A stretch of 64,000 bases of DNA from Sinomonas humi (GCF_000802235.1 NZ_JTDL01000147.1:23683-87682); one strand, 5' to 3'; positions 47,637-56,768 are shown, counted from the stretch's first letter. Numbers and translations are program-made. The notes: generated by a model from the sequence alone, not told the origin.

Positions 47637-48431
47637 TCAGGCGAAGTCCTCGTTCCACACGTCGATGCCGAGTTTGACCGCGAGCGCAGCCACGACGACG
47701 AGGAACACCCAGCGGATGAACCTGTTCCCGCGTGCGACTGCCATGCGCGCCCCCAGGTAGCCGCCGCACATGTTGGCGGCCCCGACCACGAGCCCCACGC
47801 CCCACAGCAGCGCGCCGCTGGGTGCGAAGAGCAGAAGGGCGCCGACGTTCGTGGCCATGTTGACGATCTTCGCCTTGGCGCTCGCTTCAAGAAACGCGTA
47901 ACCCATCCCCGAGACGAGCGCGATCACGAGGAACGAGCCGGTTCCGGGCCCGATGAGCCCATCGTAGAAGCCGATGACGAGACCCAGCCCGCAAGCCGCG
48001 GCGAAATGCCGGCGGCCCTTGAGCCGCAGCTCCGTATACTGCCCGAGCTGCGGCTTGAACACCGTGAAGAGCGCAACTGCGATGATCGCGGCCAGAATGA
48101 TCGGTTTGAACACCCGCGCAGGCAGCAGCGAAGCGAGCACAGCCCCGCCGAACGCACCTGCCAGGGCCACGAGGGCCATCGGGATTGCGGTGCGAAGATC
48201 CGGCCGTACCCGGCGGGCATACGTCAACGCGCTTGTGCTCGTGCCGAAGACCGAACCCATCTTATTGGTCGCCAAGGCCTGGACGGGCGTGATTCCCGGC
48301 AACGCGAGCATGGCAGGGAGCTGGATCAGGCCTCCCCCGCCGACGACCGCGTCAACCCAGCCAGCCGCGAAGCCGGCGAGGATGACGAGGACGAGGGTGA
48401 GGGGGCTGAGCAGCTCGAAGCCGCTGTGCAC
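47637..48431 (-). CDS. TSUP-family (TauE/SafE) transporter
   Basis: A 264-residue membrane protein with about eight helices. The family motifs GFAAGWVDAVVGGGGLIQLPAML near the N-terminus and GFYDGLIGPGTGSFL in the middle are typical of sulfite/organosulfonate exporters. The substrate is not known. The GTG at 48431 is used. It is convergent with the kinase gene and 8 bases downstream of proS. Confidence 0.9.
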   Translation of the reverse strand: MHSGFELLSPLTLVLVILAGFAAGWVDAVVGGGGLIQLPAMLALPGITPVQALATNKMGSVFGTSTSALTYARRVRPDLRTAIPMALVALAGAFGGAVLASLLPARVFKPIILAAIIAVALFTVFKPQLGQYTELRLKGRRHFAAACGLGLVIGFYDGLIGPGTGSFLVIALVSGMGYAFLEASAKAKIVNMATNVGALLLFAPSGALLWGVGLVVGAANMCGGYLGARMAVARGNRFIRWVFLVVVAALAVKLGIDVWNEDFA

Positions 48432-48439
48432 GGACCGGG

Positions 48440-50254
48440 CTAAGCGTCGGCGCGCACGGCGCGCACGACGTAGTCGGCGACGTCGCCCACCGGGACGTCC
48501 TCAGCCGAGCCCGACCGCCGATCCTTGACCTCGAGGGTGCCTCCCGCGAGGCCCTTTCCGACGGCCACGATCGTCGGGACGCCGATGAGTTCGGCATCTC
48601 CGAACTTGACGCCCGGCGAAACCTTCTGCCGGTCATCGAGCATGACGGTCAGCCCGCGCGACTCGAGCTCCGCAGCGAGGCGCTCAGCCTCGGCGAAGAT
48701 CTCCTCGCCCCGGCCGACGGCGACGACGTGGACGTCGGCGGGCGCGACCGCACGCGGCCAGATGAGCCCGCGCTCGTCGTGGTTCGATTCGGCCAGAGCG
48801 GCCACGGCGCGGGTGACCCCGACACCGTACGAGCCCATCGTGACGGTGACCTGCTTGCCGTTCGCGTCGAGGACCTTGAGGTCGAGGGCCTCGGCGTACT
48901 TGCGGCCGAGCTGGAAGATGTGCCCCATCTCGATCCCGCGGGCCGTCTCAAGCGGGCCGGACCCGTCAGGAGACTCGTCGCCCTCGCGCACCTCGGTGCA
49001 TTCGATGACGCCGTCCCATCCGAAGTCACGCCCGGCGACGAGCCCGTACACGTGCTTGCCGGGCTGGTTCGCGCCGGTGATCCAGCGTGTCCCGGAGACA
49101 ACCCGTGGATCGACGAGGTATAGCAGGCCCGACTTCCCCTCGAGGCCGAGGAGCGCGTCCTCGGGGTCGAGGCCCGGGCCGAGATAGCCCTTGACGATGA
49201 GGGGCTGCGACTTGAGGTCCTCCTCGTTCGCGGCTTCGAGGCCGATCTCCCCGGCGATTGGGAGGAAGGCCCCGATGTTCGCCTCGACGCGCTTGAGGTC
49301 GACGGCGCGGTCACCCGGGACACCGATGACGACCAACTGCTTCTCCCCCGTGGGGAGCTTGACCGTGAGCACGACGTTCTTGAGCGTGTCAGCGGCAGTC
49401 CAGGCCCGCTCCGCATTCGGGAAGATGGTCTGGGACGCGGCGACGAGGGTCTCGATCGTCGGGGTGTCCGGGGTGTCCAGGACCTGCGCGGGAGGCGCGT
49501 CGGTGTAGTCCACCGGGTCCGGCACGACCGTGGTGACGGCTTCGACGTTCGCCGCGTAGCCGCCGGCAGAGCGCACGAACGTGTCCTCGCCGATCTCGGT
49601 CGGGTGCAGGAACTCCTCGCTCTTCGAGCCTCCCATCGCGCCGGCCGTCGCCTTGACGGGCACAACCTCGAGCCCAAGCCGCGCGAAGATCCGGAGATAC
49701 GCCTCGCGGTGGGCCGCGTAGCTCGCGTCGAGGCCGGCGTCGTCGACGTCGAACGAGTAGGAGTCCTTCATGATGAACTCGCGCCCACGGAGGAGGCCAG
49801 CCCGGGGACGGGCCTCGTCACGGTACTTGTTCTGGATCTGGTAGAGGCTCAGCGGGAGATCCTTGTACGAGGAGTACAGGTCCTTCACGAGGAGCGTGAA
49901 CATCTCCTCGTGCGTCGGCGCGAGGAGATAGTCGCCGTCCTTGCGGTCCTTGAGCCGGAAGATGCTGTCGCCGTACTCGGTCCAGCGGTTGGTCGCCTCG
50001 TAGGGCTCCTTCGGCAGGAGGGCCGGGAAATGGACCTCCTGGGCACCGATCGACGCCATCTCCTCACGGATGATCGCTTCAACCTTGTGCAGCACTGCGA
50101 GCCCGAGGGGGAGCCAGGTGTAGATGCCCGGAGCAGCGCGGCGGATGTAGCCGGCACGGACGAGCAGCTTGTGGCTGGCCACCTCGGCGTCGGCCGGGTC
50201 CTCGCGGAGGGTTCGGAGGAACAGGGTGGAGAGTCGCAGGACCACGTGCGGCAT
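48440..50254 (-). CDS. proS: Proline--tRNA ligase
   Basis: This class II aminoacyl-tRNA synthetase charges tRNA-Pro. The 604-residue bacterial form contains motif 2 ([26 protein letters not shown]), the INS editing domain (about 230-400), motif 3 ([17 protein letters not shown]) and the anticodon-binding C-terminal domain. It belongs to the backbone between ispG/GNAT and rimP; here about 6.6 kb of accessory genes separates it from the GNAT gene. Confidence 0.97.
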   Translation of the reverse strand: MPHVVLRLSTLFLRTLREDPADAEVASHKLLVRAGYIRRAAPGIYTWLPLGLAVLHKVEAIIREEMASIGAQEVHFPALLPKEPYEATNRWTEYGDSIFRLKDRKDGDYLLAPTHEEMFTLLVKDLYSSYKDLPLSLYQIQNKYRDEARPRAGLLRGREFIMKDSYSFDVDDAGLDASYAAHREAYLRIFARLGLEVVPVKATAGAMGGSKSEEFLHPTEIGEDTFVRSAGGYAANVEAVTTVVPDPVDYTDAPPAQVLDTPDTPTIETLVAASQTIFPNAERAWTAADTLKNVVLTVKLPTGEKQLVVIGVPGDRAVDLKRVEANIGAFLPIAGEIGLEAANEEDLKSQPLIVKGYLGPGLDPEDALLGLEGKSGLLYLVDPRVVSGTRWITGANQPGKHVYGLVAGRDFGWDGVIECTEVREGDESPDGSGPLETARGIEMGHIFQLGRKYAEALDLKVLDANGKQVTVTMGSYGVGVTRAVAALAESNHDERGLIWPRAVAPADVHVVAVGRGEEIFAEAERLAAELESRGLTVMLDDRQKVSPGVKFGDAELIGVPTIVAVGKGLAGGTLEVKDRRSGSAEDVPVGDVADYVVRAVRADA

Positions 50255-50316
50255 CCGTTCTGACTATGAGCTCGACTGGCTCGGGATGGGAAAGGTCAGC
50301 TACCAATGTAGCCCAG

Positions 50317-51528
50317 TCACGGCACGGAATATGCCCTGAGCGCCCTGACGACGAGCCAGAGGAACGCACCCAGCGCAATGACAGCGACAGCCGCCGCAGC
50401 GATGCGCACAGCGCCGGGCACGGGAAGGACATAGAGGAGGATCGCACCGTTGGCGACGACGACGCGTAGCCAAGCGCCGCCGTCGAGCGTTTCCGCTCGG
50501 CACCGTACCGCGGCGGGGCCGCCGCCGAGCACGACCGGCAGGAGATAGGCCAACGCACCAAGAAGCACCTGGGCCGCAAACCCGGCGACGAGCACCGGTG
50601 TCAGCTCGCCCAGCCCGGCGTGCAGTGCCATCCAGCCAGGCTCGGTCACGCAGAGCGCGAGCAGCCACACGAGGGCGACGACGAGCCACAGTATGGCCGC
50701 TACCGCGCTGAGCGGGGCGAAATGCACAGGAGCCTTCCGGACGACCGTGCGAACAAGCGGAGCCGCCGATACAAGGACGCCGGCAAGGTATGCGGCGACC
50801 CCGAGAGCGGTCAGCCACTGTTCCCCGGCAAGCGCGCCCGCCGCTGCCGCGACGACTCCGGCGAGGAGCAGCCAGAGTGCGCGGCGCGAGGTGGGCTCGG
50901 CGGCGTCGTCCACGCGGGTTCGCAGCATTGTGGGCAGAAGCGTGACGAGAGTTCCGAGCACAGCGAGCCCTACCCAGCCGAAGACGTTGAGCGACTCGTG
51001 GGCCACGAGGATGCGGGCGTGCCATTCCTCCGGCGCACCGTCGCCGACCAATGCGAGCGTGGCGCCTGCCGCGGCCCCGAACGGGAGCACCGCGCAGGAA
51101 GCGAGGTAGTAGCGGACCGTCGAGGCAAAGCGCGAAGGAAGAGCGCGACGAGCGCGTGCGAGGATCGCGGTACCATGCCAGGCCGATGCCGTCCCGACAG
51201 CGGCGGCTCCCCCGACCGTTAGCGGCCAGACCGCCAGGACGACACCGGCCATCGCCGACGCCGAGCCGACGTTCAGCAGCGTGAGTCGGACCGCGAGAGG
51301 GCGGCGCGACGGAATCGGCAGCCTGAGCAGGGCCTCTGAGAAGTGCCAGCTGTAGACCATGATTGCGTTCGTCACTGCGCCGAGAAGGGTCAGATGCACG
51401 AGGAGCCAGGCAGACCCGGGAAATCCGCGATGCTCGAGGGAGAGAACCAGCGAGAGAACGACGACGACGCCGAGCCAGCCGAGCGTCGGGAGGTTGGCCC
51501 AGCGGTGCCAGGCGGCACGCCCCGTCAT
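50317..51528 (-). CDS. NnrS-like polytopic membrane protein A
   Basis: A 403-residue protein with about eleven or twelve hydrophobic segments. It resembles a partner of the NnrS family: HLTLLGAVTNAIMVYSWHFSEALLR and HESLNVFGWVGLAVLGTLVTLLPTMLRTRV hold several membrane His residues that could bind heme or copper. Its start overlaps the stop of the second NnrS-like gene (ATGA). Function is inferred: handling of nitric oxide or a metal-linked respiratory step. The frame is open further upstream, but 51528 is the first family-like ATG. Confidence 0.7.
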   Translation of the reverse strand: MTGRAAWHRWANLPTLGWLGVVVVLSLVLSLEHRGFPGSAWLLVHLTLLGAVTNAIMVYSWHFSEALLRLPIPSRRPLAVRLTLLNVGSASAMAGVVLAVWPLTVGGAAAVGTASAWHGTAILARARRALPSRFASTVRYYLASCAVLPFGAAAGATLALVGDGAPEEWHARILVAHESLNVFGWVGLAVLGTLVTLLPTMLRTRVDDAAEPTSRRALWLLLAGVVAAAAGALAGEQWLTALGVAAYLAGVLVSAAPLVRTVVRKAPVHFAPLSAVAAILWLVVALVWLLALCVTEPGWMALHAGLGELTPVLVAGFAAQVLLGALAYLLPVVLGGGPAAVRCRAETLDGGAWLRVVVANGAILLYVLPVPGAVRIAAAAVAVIALGAFLWLVVRALRAYSVP

Positions 51529-52604
51529 GCTCGCCTCCTGAGGCCCGAGACAAGCGCGACGGCGAGGAACGCGAGGACTGCCACTACGTTGCCCACTCCC
51601 CCGATCTGCCACCCCAACGAGGATCCGCGCGCGTCCCCGACCGCGAGCCGCACCAGCAGCGTTGCATGCAGGAGCGCGGCTGGTATCCACATGGCGCGTG
51701 AGTACGGGAGCGGCCGCCGCAGGACGGCGGGGAGGATGACGGGCGCGTGGGCCATGATCATCGACATCACGAATCCGACGAAGACTGCGTGCAGGGCTGC
51801 GTCGTACGCGGCGCCCTCGGGCGCGCCTGGGACCAGCAGGTATACCCCACTTGCCACGACGAGCCACGCGTAGCCCGTGAGGAGGCACGCGGCTACGAAT
51901 CGCGGGAGGCCGGTCGAGCGCAGGGTGGCTCGTGCGATGTCATACCGCAAGAGCCATACGGCAAGGGCGAGTATCGCGGCGCCCAGAATCGGGTAGCCCA
52001 CGGCTGGCCACAGGAGCGTTGCAGCGCAGGCCACGAGGAGCGACGCCGAGACTGCGACCAGGAGCGGCTCGGGCCAGTTCCCGCGGATGCGCAGGCGGGC
52101 GAGTTCGAGGCGCTCGCCCCCAATCGTCAGGAGCATGAACGCCGCGAGCCAGGGCACCACGGGGTCGGTCGGGACCCCGCCCGCAAGCAGGCCCGCCGCG
52201 CACGCCGCTGCCACGGCTCCGAGAGCCTGGACGAGGACGGCAGGATCGCGCTGCCGGCGCCATAGCGGGACGTACACGACAACGAAGACGACGGCCCCCG
52301 TGAGGACGGCAGCGCGACCCGCCGGCGCTGCCCAAGGGGCGAGTTCCGCAAGGCTCCCCAGGACAAGGAGAGCGGGGGCAGCGTAGCCCCAGGCTCGCCG
52401 AAGGGCGACGGCGCGTTCGAGGGCAATGAGGGTCCCGACGAAGCCGAGCGTCATGAGTTCCCCGTGGGTCGCGGGAAGGTCCGGGACGGTCGTCACGGCA
52501 ACGGGCGCAGGGACCCGGAGCAGGGTGAGCGCCGCGTCGAGTCCTGTCAGCAGGGCTGCGGCTCCGAAGGCAAGGAAGACCATGCGCGGCCAGGTGCGAG
52601 TCAT
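51525..52604 (-). CDS. NnrS-like polytopic membrane protein B
   Basis: A 359-residue protein with about ten hydrophobic segments. HGELMTLGFVGTLIALERAVALRRAW and HAVFVGFVMSMIMAHAPVILPAVLRR recall NnrS, a heme/copper membrane protein linked to nitric oxide stress. The start at 52604 overlaps the regulator stop (ATGA), so regulator and both membrane proteins are one translationally coupled operon. The longer frame to 52718 lies within the regulator gene and is not favoured. Confidence 0.72.
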   Translation of the reverse strand: MTRTWPRMVFLAFGAAALLTGLDAALTLLRVPAPVAVTTVPDLPATHGELMTLGFVGTLIALERAVALRRAWGYAAPALLVLGSLAELAPWAAPAGRAAVLTGAVVFVVVYVPLWRRQRDPAVLVQALGAVAAACAAGLLAGGVPTDPVVPWLAAFMLLTIGGERLELARLRIRGNWPEPLLVAVSASLLVACAATLLWPAVGYPILGAAILALAVWLLRYDIARATLRSTGLPRFVAACLLTGYAWLVVASGVYLLVPGAPEGAAYDAALHAVFVGFVMSMIMAHAPVILPAVLRRPLPYSRAMWIPAALLHATLLVRLAVGDARGSSLGWQIGGVGNVVAVLAFLAVALVSGLRRRA

Positions 52605-53332
52605 GGAATCCGCAGCAGGCATGCGCCGGGTTCGGCAAACGGCTCGAGCTGGGATGGCAGCTCGCCGTGGCCCAACAGCCGAAGGGCTTCCTCGACGAGG
52701 CCTGCGTGCACGGCACACACGACGTCGGAGTGCACGCGGGCTGCTGCGAGCAGCGGGCAGGTCACGAGACGAATGGCCGAACCGGAGGCCGCCTCCTCCA
52801 CGCCGAACCCGAGGCTTTCGAGCTCGGCGACCACCCGCCGTCGTGCGTCGCTTGCCGGGACGCGCTCAGTGGACGGCCCGAAGGTGTCTTGCGCCCATCG
52901 CACCCCGGCATCCCTCCCGGCCGCAGCCGGGTCCGGCGCGAGGCGCGCGATCTCCGCCGCGAGGGTGGCGGCGAGCGCCGCATACTGTGCGGAGCCCTCG
53001 GGTGCCTCCGCCGCTTGGTAGAGCTTTGCGGGCCTACCGCGTCGCGCCCCGCTCCCTCGGCTGTAGGCCCCGGCGCCGGGGGCCGCGGCCGGGGCCGCAG
53101 CGGCGGTGGCCGCAGCGGCGTGTGTCGCGAGGCCTTCGAGCACGAGCGCTTCAAGGTGCTCGCGCACCGTGTTCGAATGTTGACCGGTCTCCCGCGCGAG
53201 CTCATCGACGGTCGCGGGCGAGCGTCTGGCCCTCAACAGGTCGAGGATTGCCGCCCGCGCCGTCGAGAGGGGACGCGAGGGGGTCGTGGCGGCCGGCGCT
53301 GGTCCGAGTGGATCGGCCTCACTATTTTTCAC
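52601..53332 (-). CDS. ArsR/SufR-like HTH regulator with C-terminal cysteines
   Basis: A 243-residue regulator. The winged HTH is at about 23-70 (ILDLLRARRSPATVDELAR, then ETGQHSNTVREHLEALVLEG), followed by an Ala/Gly/Pro-rich insert and a GRPAKLY wing. The C-terminal domain has VTCPLLAAARVHSDVVCAVH and a later PGACLL, three cysteines spaced as in SufR-like Fe-S regulators. It may sense NO, oxygen or Fe-S status. The GTG start has TACAAT 7 bases upstream (leaderless). It heads the operon with the two NnrS-like genes and is divergent from the DUF2249 gene. Confidence 0.82.
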   Translation of the reverse strand: MKNSEADPLGPAPAATTPSRPLSTARAAILDLLRARRSPATVDELARETGQHSNTVREHLEALVLEGLATHAAAATAAAAPAAAPGAGAYSRGSGARRGRPAKLYQAAEAPEGSAQYAALAATLAAEIARLAPDPAAAGRDAGVRWAQDTFGPSTERVPASDARRRVVAELESLGFGVEEAASGSAIRLVTCPLLAAARVHSDVVCAVHAGLVEEALRLLGHGELPSQLEPFAEPGACLLRIP

Positions 53333-53359
53333 GGAATTTATTGTAGTAAAGTTTCGCGC
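53333..53359. promoter_or_regulatory. Back-to-back leaderless promoters of the regulator and DUF2249 genes
   Basis: Minus-strand -10 TACAAT (53340-53345) is 7 bases before the regulator GTG. Plus-strand -10 TAAAGT (53347-53352) is 7 bases before the DUF2249 ATG. They are one base apart, so only one polymerase can sit here at a time. The AT-rich gap (TTTAT-TGTA-GTAAA) has an imperfect dyad that could be the regulator's site. Confidence 0.6.
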
Positions 53360-53731
53360 ATGGACATCTCCCCCACTCCTTCATCCCGCCTCCTGCCCGT
53401 CCTCGGGCAATCTCCCGAGACTGACGGACCCGTCGCGGGCCAAGAACACAACCACGAGCAGGGCCACGGGCACCTGTGCTCCTGTGGCGAGAGCGATCCC
53501 GACGGCTACCCCGAACTCGACGCACGCCTCATTCCACATGCGATCCGCCACGCGACAATCTTCGGGGCTCTCGATTCCCTCGCCCCCGGAAAGGGCCTCG
53601 TCATCACCGCAAGCCACAATCCGCTCCCCCTCCTCGCCCAGGCGAAGCAGCGCTACCCAGAGGGAACGTTCGAGGTGAAGTACCTCGCCGAGGGGCCCGA
53701 GGAGTGGATGCTGCTCTTCGAACGCGCCTGA
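53360..53731 (+). CDS. DUF2249 domain protein
   Basis: A 123-residue protein. The first 45 residues are His/Gly/Glu-rich with HLCSCGE, a possible metal site. The DUF2249 domain follows: LDARLIPHAIRHATIFGALDSL, GLVITASHNPLPLL and EWMLLFERA. DUF2249 proteins are often encoded with NO- or nitrite-linked genes and Fe-S assembly factors; their biochemical role is not settled. It is divergent from the regulator/NnrS-like operon. Confidence 0.85.
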   Translation: MDISPTPSSRLLPVLGQSPETDGPVAGQEHNHEQGHGHLCSCGESDPDGYPELDARLIPHAIRHATIFGALDSLAPGKGLVITASHNPLPLLAQAKQRYPEGTFEVKYLAEGPEEWMLLFERA

Positions 53732-53743
53732 GAAAAATGGATG

Positions 53744-53793
53744 TTGACGGGCTCCCAGGCGCGGATCTAGCCTCTATTCATCAGCTGATGAAT
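53744..53793 (+). promoter_or_regulatory. ABC operon promoter with 18-bp TetR-type palindrome
   Basis: TTGACG (53744-53749) is a good -35; TAGCCT (53768-53773) is a weak -10 at 18 bases. Directly after it lies the perfect palindrome ATTCATCAGCTGATGAAT (53776-53793), at the expected transcription start. The operon ends in a tetR-family gene, so this is its likely operator and an autorepression site. Confidence 0.7.
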
Positions 53794-53822
53794 TAACCGC
53801 TCACGACGCCCCGGAGCCCGCC

Positions 53823-54617
53823 ATGTCCCGCACTCCATCGCACGCCTCCGCCCCGCCTCCCGCCGTCGAAGCGGACAGCCTCGTCGTCCGGCTCGGCCAC
53901 ACTGAGGTGCTCCACGGCCTCACCTTCTCCGTCCCGAGCGGACGCGTCACCGGCCTCCTTGGGCCCTCAGGGAGCGGCAAGAGCACACTCATGCGCGCCA
54001 TCATGGGCGTGCAGCGCGTCGCGTCCGGCGCCCTGACTGTCCTGGACAGGAAGGCCGGCGCGGCCGCGCTGCGCCAGCTGATCGGATACATGACCCAGGA
54101 CGCGGCCGTCTACAGCGACATCACGGTGCTCGACAACGTTCGCTATTTCGCGTCCCTCCACGGCCGAAGCCGTGCCGACGCGCAGGAAGCAGTCACCGCC
54201 GTCGGCCTCTCCGGCTTTGAGAAGCGCAAGGCAGCCAACCTCTCCGGGGGCCAGTTCAGCCGCGTCTCGCTCGCCTGCGCGCTCGTCGGGCAGCCAAAGC
54301 TGCTCGTCCTCGACGAGCCGACGGTCGGCCTCGACCCAGTGCTCCGTGTGGACCTCTGGGAGCGCTTCCGTGCCCTCGCTGATGCCGGCACAACCCTGCT
54401 CGTGTCAAGCCACGTCATGGAGGAAGCAAGCCGCTGCGACTCCCTCCTGCTCTTGCGGGACGGATACCTTCTCGGGCAGCTGACCCCCGACGAGCTGCGT
54501 GAGCGGGGCCGCAGCCAAGACCTCGAGCAGGCCTTCCTCGGCATCATCCAGGCCAACAGCGCGCCAGCCAGAGAGAGCGCAGCCAGGGCGAGCGCAGCGA
54601 AGGAGAGTGCAGTATGA
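53823..54617 (+). CDS. ABC transporter ATP-binding protein (DrrA-like)
   Basis: A 264-residue ABC-2 exporter ATPase: Walker A GPSGSGKST, signature LSGGQFSR, Walker B LLVLDEPTVGLDP and switch region SSHVMEEASRC. The C-terminus is an Ala/Ser/Glu-rich tail. GGAG lies 7 bases before the ATG. It overlaps the permease start by 4 bases and is the first gene of the three-gene operon ended by a TetR regulator, a layout typical of drug or lipid exporters. Confidence 0.92.
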   Translation: MSRTPSHASAPPPAVEADSLVVRLGHTEVLHGLTFSVPSGRVTGLLGPSGSGKSTLMRAIMGVQRVASGALTVLDRKAGAAALRQLIGYMTQDAAVYSDITVLDNVRYFASLHGRSRADAQEAVTAVGLSGFEKRKAANLSGGQFSRVSLACALVGQPKLLVLDEPTVGLDPVLRVDLWERFRALADAGTTLLVSSHVMEEASRCDSLLLLRDGYLLGQLTPDELRERGRSQDLEQAFLGIIQANSAPARESAARASAAKESAV

Positions 54618-55369
54618 ACCCACGCATGCTGGCCGCCACGACGGCACGCGTCCTCAACCAGCTCCGCCACGACCCGCGCAGCATCGGGCTGATCCTCGTC
54701 GTCCCTTCGGTGCTGCTCGCCGTCGTCTACTGGCTGTTCGAGAACGAGACCCTGCCGCCTGGGATGCCGCGCACGTTCGACCGCATCGGCCCGATCATGC
54801 TCGCGATCTTCCCCTTCGTCATCATGTTCCTGCTGACTTCGATCACGATGCTGCGCGAACGCACTTCCGGCACGCTTGAGCGTCTCATGACGACGCCGAT
54901 CCACAAGGCCGACCTCCTTTTCGGCTACGGCATCGCCTTCTCCCTCATGGCGGCCCTCCAATCCGCCATCGCGACAGGCGTCGCCTACTGGGTCTTCGGG
55001 CTCGACATCAAAGGCGACGCGGCCCTCGTGGTGCTGGTCGCGGTCGTCAACGCGGTCCTCGGCGTCTCGCTCGGACTCTTCTGCAGCGCGTTCGCCCGGA
55101 CGGAGTTCCAGGCTGTCCAGTTCATGCCGGTCGTGGTCATCCCGCAGATCCTCCTCTGCGGGCTCTTCGTTCCGTACGCGCAGATGACGGACGTGTTCCA
55201 AGTCCTCTCCGACTGGATGCCGCTCACCTACTCGGTCAAAGCTCTCCAGGAGATCACGGCCAACACCGATCCGACCGGCGAAATGTGGCGTGACCTGTGG
55301 ATCATGGCCGCGGTGCTGCTCGGGCTGCTGATCCTCGCCTCGTTCACGCTGCGCCGGAAGTCGTCGTGA
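54614..55369 (+). CDS. ABC-2 transporter permease (DrrB-like)
   Basis: A 251-residue membrane protein with six hydrophobic helices and the ABC-2 motifs MLRERTSGTLERLMTTPIHK and FMPVVVIPQILLCGLFVP. It forms the channel with the ATPase encoded upstream, whose stop its start overlaps. The substrate is unknown; multidrug export is the usual role of such pairs. The TetR gene follows after 7 bases. Confidence 0.9.
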   Translation: MNPRMLAATTARVLNQLRHDPRSIGLILVVPSVLLAVVYWLFENETLPPGMPRTFDRIGPIMLAIFPFVIMFLLTSITMLRERTSGTLERLMTTPIHKADLLFGYGIAFSLMAALQSAIATGVAYWVFGLDIKGDAALVVLVAVVNAVLGVSLGLFCSAFARTEFQAVQFMPVVVIPQILLCGLFVPYAQMTDVFQVLSDWMPLTYSVKALQEITANTDPTGEMWRDLWIMAAVLLGLLILASFTLRRKSS

Positions 55370-55376
55370 CTCGGTG

Positions 55377-55964
55377 ATGGCGCGTCCCAAGGGTCCGTCC
55401 GACCGCCGGGCCGCGATCGTCGCCGCCGCCACGCGGCTTTTCGCCGAGGACGGGTACGACGGCGTGAGCCTCCGTCAGATTGCGCGTGAGGCGGGAGTTG
55501 ACGCGGCCCTCGTCCACCACTACTTCGACGGGAAGGACGACCTCTTCGCGGCCTCCGTCGCGCTGCCCATCGACCCCGAGGCGCTCTTGGCAGACATCGA
55601 CGAGCAAGCCCCAGCCGAACGCGGCCGATTCGTCGCCCGGGTGATCGTGCGCCTGTGGGAGGGCCCTCAGCGTCATGCCCTGGCCGCTTTCTTCCGCTCG
55701 ACCATCAGTTCGACCTCGCGTTCGCGCCTCCTCGCTCACGTCGTGCGTCGACGCATTCTGACCCGCATCGCCGACGGCCTTCCGGGGGACGACGACGAGC
55801 GGGAACTTCGCGCGTCCATGGCGGCCTCCCAGGTCGTCGGCTTCATGATCGCGCGCTATGTAGTCCGACTCGAGCCCCTCGCTTCCCTCCCGAGCGAGGA
55901 TGCCGAACGGCTCCTCGCTCCGGCGATCCAGCGGCACCTCACCGAGCCGCTGCCGAGACGATGA
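55377..55964 (+). CDS. TetR-family transcriptional regulator
   Basis: A 195-residue repressor. The N-terminal HTH is GVSLRQIAREAGVDAALVHHYF followed by DGKDDLF, and the C-terminal half is the all-helical ligand domain, as in TetR_C proteins. It is the last gene of the ABC operon and likely binds the palindrome at 53776-53793, giving induction when the exporter substrate is present. An in-frame GTG one codon upstream of the ATG is also possible. Confidence 0.9.
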   Translation: MARPKGPSDRRAAIVAAATRLFAEDGYDGVSLRQIAREAGVDAALVHHYFDGKDDLFAASVALPIDPEALLADIDEQAPAERGRFVARVIVRLWEGPQRHALAAFFRSTISSTSRSRLLAHVVRRRILTRIADGLPGDDDERELRASMAASQVVGFMIARYVVRLEPLASLPSEDAERLLAPAIQRHLTEPLPRR

Positions 55965-55967
55965 CCG

Positions 55968-56768
55968 CTAGACGGGCGCGGCTTGAGCCTGGACGGCGTC
56001 CAGAGTGGCCCCCAGCAAGTCCTCGACGCGCTTCACGGAAGCGACAGAGTCGGCGTCAGGAGCTGAATAGGTAGCCACAACCTCGGTCACGCCCTTCAGC
56101 GCCACGATTGTCACGGTGTGCTGAGACCTGCCAGCTGCATCAAGCACCGCGGCCGAACCATAGGCCGTCGATCCGGGCACAGTGACGGCCAGTGACCGAG
56201 CGGATGCCTGCACCACGACGCCGTTCACCGTCACGGTCATTTCCGAACACCGCGCGATCGCGGCGGGGTCGAAGTTCAGAGCGGACTTGACGGCGTCGAG
56301 CGAGGTGAAGCTCAGGGCTCCGAGCGAGAGTGAATTCGCAGTCCCGGGCTGCGCTGAGACCACCATCCCCATGTTGGCCTCCGATACCGCCTTTGACATG
56401 TCGATGCGGAAGACGTCCGCGCAGTTAGCGGGTACCACGTCGAGCTGCTTCATGAGCTGCTGCGTCTGAGGCAGAACCTGCAGGATCTGGTCCTGGCCGA
56501 GAACCTGCCCGTTCAGTCCTTCCTGGGAATTGATCTCCGTGAGAGCCGCAGCGATCTGCTGGGTCGAATACGCGCTCGCGGTGGGCGTTGGGGTAGGAGT
56601 AGGCGTAGGCGTCTGCGCCTGTGCGGGCGTCTGCGCCTGAGCGGGCGGCAGGCTTGGCGCGGGAGGAGCCGAACCCTGCTTGGTTGCCGGCGCCGCGCAG
56701 CCGACAAGCAAGAAGACGATTGCGGCAGCTGCCGAAGCGTGACGAACTGTGATCCCGAGCGCGTTCAT
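55968..56768 (-). CDS. Putative secreted lipoprotein
   Basis: A 266-residue protein with signal peptide and lipobox LVGC at about residues 21-24. A Pro/Thr/Gln/Ala tandem-repeat linker (QAQTPAQAQTP and TP repeats, about 43-65) leads to a globular domain with two cysteines (ANCADVF and ARCSEMTV) that could form a disulfide. I do not recognise the domain; it resembles sensor-like lipoprotein domains of actinobacteria. GGGGGAAGG precedes the ATG. It is convergent with the tetR gene. Confidence 0.72.
   Translation of the reverse strand: MNALGITVRHASAAAAIVFLLVGCAAPATKQGSAPPAPSLPPAQAQTPAQAQTPTPTPTPTPTASAYSTQQIAAALTEINSQEGLNGQVLGQDQILQVLPQTQQLMKQLDVVPANCADVFRIDMSKAVSEANMGMVVSAQPGTANSLSLGALSFTSLDAVKSALNFDPAAIARCSEMTVTVNGVVVQASARSLAVTVPGSTAYGSAAVLDAAGRSQHTVTIVALKGVTEVVATYSAPDADSVASVKRVEDLLGATLDAVQAQAAPV

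Noticed and set aside
53743..53822. DUF2249 and the ABC operon as one transcript
   Set aside because: A separate promoter with its own palindrome lies between them.
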